Origin: Bacillus sp. SA1-12
GTDB taxonomy: Bacteria; Bacillota; Bacilli; Bacillales; Bacillaceae
NCBI RefSeq assembly: GCF_000981385.1
Contig: NZ_LATZ01000135.1
Location: forward strand, 84,540 to 148,539
Reading direction: 5' to 3'
Length of the DNA stretch: 64,000 bases
The position numbers and the translations under genes are program-made. The stretch's first letter is position 1. Every line of letters begins with the position of its first letter. Below are positions 61,296 to 64,000 of the stretch, piece after piece. The notes beneath the pieces are model-generated. The model was not told the origin of the DNA. It worked only from the letters and a program-made list of their open reading frames with translations, and searched no databases.

Positions 61296-62161
61296 TGGCT
61301 ACAAATAGCATACTTAAAAATCAATTAGCAAATAAGCAAGAGACCTCTGCTCAGCAAGTCTCTGCTAGTTCCCTTGGTCTTAAGTCGTTACTAAATACAC
61401 CTACTATGCAAAAGAAATTTGAACAGGTTCTCAATAAAAAGGCACCACAATTCATGGCATCACTCTTAAATCTCTACAATGGAGATCTGCTTTACAAGCA
61501 GCTGAACCAATGTCAATCGTTACATCAGCGATGGTTGCCGCAAGTTTAGATTTACCAATGATATGCCTGGATTGTACCTTTTTACGATTCTAAAAAAGGT
61601 CATAAAGCAGCACAATTCCAGCTCGGATATAAAGGCTACATTCAACTAGCTTTACGTACTGGCCAATATAAAGCAATTAATGTTATCGAGGTTAGAGAAG
61701 GTGAGTTAATCAAATGGAATCGCCTAACAGAGGAAATTGTACCTGATCTTGATGGAGCAACTAGCGATAAAGTAGTTGGTTATTGTGGTTATTTTAAATT
61801 AATAAATGGCTTTGAGAAAACAGTTTATTGGACAAAAGATCAAGTAGAAGCACACCGTATTAAACATAACAAAATGAAGGATAAAAAAGCGTTAAATAAC
61901 GTTTGGAAATCTGATTATGACTCTATGGCGATGAAAACGGTTCTTAGAAACATGTTAGGTAAATGGGGAATCTTATCAATAGAAATGCAAAAGGCCCTTG
62001 CAGAAGACGAAAATGAACGTGAATTAAAGGATATTACAGAAGAATCAATTGAGGAATTTTTTAATGAAGATTTAAATATCATCGATGTTCAGGCATCAGA
62101 AATAAATGAAGTTGAAAAAGCCTCTGCGAATAAAATACAAGATGAATTTCCATTTGAATGA
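61295..62161 (+). pseudogene. recT: RecT-family single-strand annealing protein, two lesions
   Basis: Start MATNSILKNQLANKQE. Frame runs to NLYNGD near 61485, where one base is lost (continues ALQAAEPMSIVTSAMVAASL), then a small out-of-frame deletion near 61558 (LDLP joined to GYAWIVPFYDSKKGHKAAQF), then LGYKGYIQLALRTGQYKAIN through WKSDYDSMAMKTVLRNML to an acidic end at 62161. The protein pairs with YqaJ in phage recombination; as read, it is split. Confidence 0.85.
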
Positions 62162-62325
62162 TGATTGTGGTTCATATTCCACATGACTACCTTTGGATGA
62201 CAGAAGGCTACCATGATCGAGGGAAGCTATTCAAACAGTATGTTGAAGGTTATATAAAGAATTACTTCCCTCATCTGGAACTGGTGAAAATTGAAGGCAT
62301 GAAGGCTATTTGTAAAAGGAAGTAG
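62161..62325 (+). CDS. Small phage protein, 54 residues
   Basis: MIVVHIPHDYLWMTEGYHDR to EGMKAICKRK. It starts on the recT stop (ATGATG), so translation is coupled. No family recognised. Same strand and operon as the replication genes. Confidence 0.6.
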   Translation: MIVVHIPHDYLWMTEGYHDRGKLFKQYVEGYIKNYFPHLELVKIEGMKAICKRK

Positions 62326-62333
62326 GTGATACG

Positions 62334-63371
62334 GTGTCCGACAGCTATCCGTTTAATACATATTCAGGACTACTAACTCCAGAACATTACAAACGAATAG
62401 GGAATGCGATCTGGTTGTTTTTATGGTGTATTAGCTCCACTACAGCTGAGAAAGAAAAGGACGGTATTATGTGGGGCATCGTATTAGGAAATACACCTCA
62501 AAAGCTTCCAGATCTAGCAAAGGTATTTGGAGTTAATCAGAAAACGATTAGTAGATGGATAGATCAATTAGAAAAAGAAGGCTACATCAAAATTACTCGT
62601 GCACCATATGGTCTAATATTTACCGTTAAAAATTCGAAGAAATTCAAAAACAGATCGGACAAAAATGTCTTATCTGAAATGAATAGAGATCAGACAAAAA
62701 TGTCTGATCAGACAGAATTGTCCGATCCAGTTAGATCAGACAAAAGTGTCCGATCTAATAAAGATATAACAGAACTAGATATAACAATAAAAAATAATAA
62801 TGCTGCTGTTAATATAGCACATGGTATTGATGAACAAACTGGCGGGGTGCCTACAACCGAAATCGTCCAGCTAGCTGATGCCGATCAGAGTAAGGGACAA
62901 ATACCAGGTAGTTCTCCAAGTGCTTATGAACAGATCAAAGAAAAATATATGCGATTAACTGGTATTGGTGGATTTGATGTTAACGCCAAGGATAAACACA
63001 GCATTCAAAAACTTCTTGAGTACAATATTGATCTAGATAAGGCATTAATCTGGCTAGAAGAGTGTTTTAGAGACTACAAGCCTAAACATCAATTTGACAA
63101 GATTAATAGTTTTGCCTATTGCTTGCCCATCATCCTAGATAAACATGTTGCTGAACAAGAAGGAACAAAGGAAAATACTCCAATGCTAAAACGAAAAGCA
63201 AGCTATTACAACAAGAAGCCGATCCGGAAAGAAATAGTACCCGACTGGTTAGGGAAAGAACAAAATCAACCAAAAAGTGAGATGACACCAGAAGAGATTG
63301 TTGCATTCGAAGAACAAAAACGCAAACTGTTTAACCGAATAAATAATTACAAAAAACAGAAAAGTGGGTGA
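62334..63371 (+). CDS. Phage replication initiator-like protein (winged helix, DnaD-type end)
   Basis: 345 residues. N-terminal winged helix: GIVLGNTPQKLPDLAKVFGV, QKTISRWIDQLEKEGYIKIT; a linker of repeated (R)SDK/SDQT units near residues 107-142 encoded by DNA iterons; and a C-terminal helical domain (LEYNIDLDKALIWLEECF, YCLPIILDKHV) followed by a basic tail. Matches in layout skin YqaL and phage O-type initiators that bind their own coding region. Start GTG behind GGAAGTAGG. Confidence 0.75.
   Translation: MSDSYPFNTYSGLLTPEHYKRIGNAIWLFLWCISSTTAEKEKDGIMWGIVLGNTPQKLPDLAKVFGVNQKTISRWIDQLEKEGYIKITRAPYGLIFTVKNSKKFKNRSDKNVLSEMNRDQTKMSDQTELSDPVRSDKSVRSNKDITELDITIKNNNAAVNIAHGIDEQTGGVPTTEIVQLADADQSKGQIPGSSPSAYEQIKEKYMRLTGIGGFDVNAKDKHSIQKLLEYNIDLDKALIWLEECFRDYKPKHQFDKINSFAYCLPIILDKHVAEQEGTKENTPMLKRKASYYNKKPIRKEIVPDWLGKEQNQPKSEMTPEEIVAFEEQKRKLFNRINNYKKQKSG
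62653..62755. repeat. Four 22-bp palindromic iterons, probable phage replication origin
   Basis: Sites at 62653-62674, 62688-62709, 62706-62727 and 62734-62755. Consensus GATCRGACA followed by RAAWTGTCYGATC; the second is GATCAGACA..TGTCTGATC. Each is an inverted repeat of GATCAGACA, and sites 2 and 3 share four bases. All lie inside the initiator-like gene. Confidence 0.75.
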
Positions 63372-63375
63372 TCTT

Positions 63376-63576
63376 ATGAACTTGCAAGCTACAAAGCTTT
63401 CACTAGCAGTTGAACAACGAAAAGATTATTTAAAAAACGAGCTTCTACGCTATGGGTATTTCAAAACACCTGATAATCGTCAGCTCTATGAACTAACTTT
63501 ATCTGAACTTGAGCAAATACATATTAACGTCAAGGCTCAATTTGGAAAAGAGATGTCTAAGGATGAGAGCGCATGA
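63376..63576 (+). CDS. FbpA-like small basic phage protein
   Basis: 66 residues: SLAVEQRKDYLKNELLRYGY, DNRQLYELTLSELEQI. The pattern RK.YLI..L...G.....RQLYELTLSELE is that of the Fur-regulated basic protein FbpA family, small proteins also common in prophages. ATG at 63376 is behind GTGGGTGATC; a GTG at 63364 is in frame. Confidence 0.6.
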   Translation: MNLQATKLSLAVEQRKDYLKNELLRYGYFKTPDNRQLYELTLSELEQIHINVKAQFGKEMSKDESA

Positions 63577-63815
63577 AAACTGGGAGCATTATCTTGAAAG
63601 ATTATGATAAGTTACAGCTCGTAAAACGAGTGCAAGAGTTAGAAAAGCGTGGTTATGTTTGTGCTACTCGAATCAAATCATTCAGGAAAACTTCAAAGCA
63701 ATTTGATTTGATATGGGATAGTTATTCAGGTAAAAAGCTTAAATTTGTTGGAGCGAAAGAACTTGAACTATTCATGGTGAAAATGGTAAGGGAGGATCGG
63801 CCTAGTGCCTGCTAA
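63573..63815 (+). CDS. Hypothetical phage protein, 80 residues
   Basis: MKTGSIILKDYDKLQLVKRV, then CATRIKSFRKTSKQFD. ATGA overlap with the upstream gene and 11-bp overlap with the next. Basic, alpha/beta; family not recognised. Confidence 0.55.
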   Translation: MKTGSIILKDYDKLQLVKRVQELEKRGYVCATRIKSFRKTSKQFDLIWDSYSGKKLKFVGAKELELFMVKMVREDRPSAC

Positions 63816-64000
63816 GAAATACGGCAACAAGATCGTCAATTTAGATGGCCATAAATTCGATAGCAAGGCCGAGGCCAAATACTATGAGCAGCTGAAATTG
63901 CTTAAACAGATTAAACAAATAAAATCATTTAAGCTCCAACCAAAATATTTGCTGCATGAGGCATTCCAAAAGAATGGCCGTACTTTCCGCAAGATTGAAT
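63805..64000 (+). CDS. DUF1064 phage protein, cut by the window edge
   Basis: GTG at 63805 behind AAGGGAGG reads MPAKKYGNKIVNLDGHKFDS, KAEAKYYEQLKLLKQIKQI, then FKLQPKYLLHEAFQKNGRTF. KAEAKYYEQLK and LQPKYLL are DUF1064 marks; this family has a restriction-nuclease-like fold and may act as a Holliday or VRR-type nuclease in phages (family knowledge, not shown here). Confidence 0.75.
   Translation, partial: MPAKKYGNKIVNLDGHKFDSKAEAKYYEQLKLLKQIKQIKSFKLQPKYLLHEAFQKNGRTFRKIE

Larger units (their letters stand above)
41238..64000. mobile_element. Integrated prophage-like element, left end visible, right end beyond the window
   Basis: Begins where comGA similarity stops. Contents in order: serine recombinase (broken), cargo genes, group II intron and IS, two-component module, restriction gene remnant, ImmA/ImmR, early phage genes with YqaJ, RecT and an initiator-like protein. 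A recombinase next to the left junction is the usual layout for serine-integrase phages. No attR can be seen, so size and core site are unknown. Confidence 0.8.

Noticed and set aside
62640..62760. Iterons considered as a CRISPR array
   Set aside because: Repeats are palindromic, unevenly spaced (35, 18, 28 bp), two overlap, and they are inside an intact gene. No cas genes in the window.

Overview
The window is low-GC DNA from a spore-forming member of the Bacillaceae. The first 40 kb follow the gene order of the Bacillus subtilis yqf-yqg-comG region almost gene for gene: ispH, yqfQ, cshB, nfo, yqfT, znuC-znuB-zur, yqfW, yqfX, ispG, yqfZ, yqgB, yqgC, sodA, yqgE, pst operon, yqzC/yqzD, yqgM, rpmG, yqgN, yqgO, gluP, yqgQ, glcK, yqgS to yqgY, tRNA-Gln, comGA. 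A GerA-family spore germination gene supports an endospore former. The genus cannot be fixed from the sequence alone.

Region 1 (1-40.5 kb) is core chromosome. It covers isoprenoid synthesis (ispH, ispG), RNA and DNA maintenance (cshB, nfo), zinc uptake with its repressor (znuCB-zur), superoxide defence (sodA), phosphate uptake and signalling (a Na/Pi cotransporter-type protein, pstSCAB, phoU behind a clear 11-bp-period Pho box), folate salvage (yqgN), glucose phosphorylation (glcK with a cre-like site), lipoteichoic acid synthesis (yqgS), cell-wall turnover (yqgT) and several small conserved membrane proteins. Differences from B. subtilis include no pbpA between yqgE and pstS, one pstB, an added phoU, a spoVAF-like gene away from any spoVA operon, and a decayed chemoreceptor gene. 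Dispersed palindromic repeats sit in several intergenic gaps.

Region 2 (about 41.2 kb to the right edge) is an integrated element that interrupts comGA after about codon 235, so DNA uptake by the ComG pseudopilus should be lost unless the element excises. Its left end carries a large serine recombinase broken by one stop and two frameshifts. A roughly 190-bp segment with the 5' end of a second serine recombinase and a LexA-like palindrome occurs twice, at 44.4 and 50.9 kb. Between the copies lie small orphan genes separated by related terminator/tail units. One of these units is split by a group II intron whose boundaries can be read from EBS/IBS pairing. The intron's reverse transcriptase is itself broken by an IS1182-type element.

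Region 3 (51.3-55 kb) is cargo: a YtkA-like lipoprotein and a PepSY membrane protein, divergent from a NarX/NarL-type two-component system. A decayed Mrr-type restriction gene follows.

Region 4 (55.9-64 kb) is a prophage lysogeny and early replication block like the left half of the B. subtilis skin element: ImmA/ImmR, a divergent HTH gene with a cluster of 17-bp operators, a broken antirepressor, a broken yqaI-like gene, yqaJ, a broken recT, and a replication-initiator-like gene carrying four 22-bp palindromic iterons that look like a replication origin. The element continues past the right edge, so its right end and the rest of comGA are not visible. Many element genes carry small indels or stops, which suggests either a decaying prophage or low-quality sequence. 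The core genes are almost all intact, which favours true decay.
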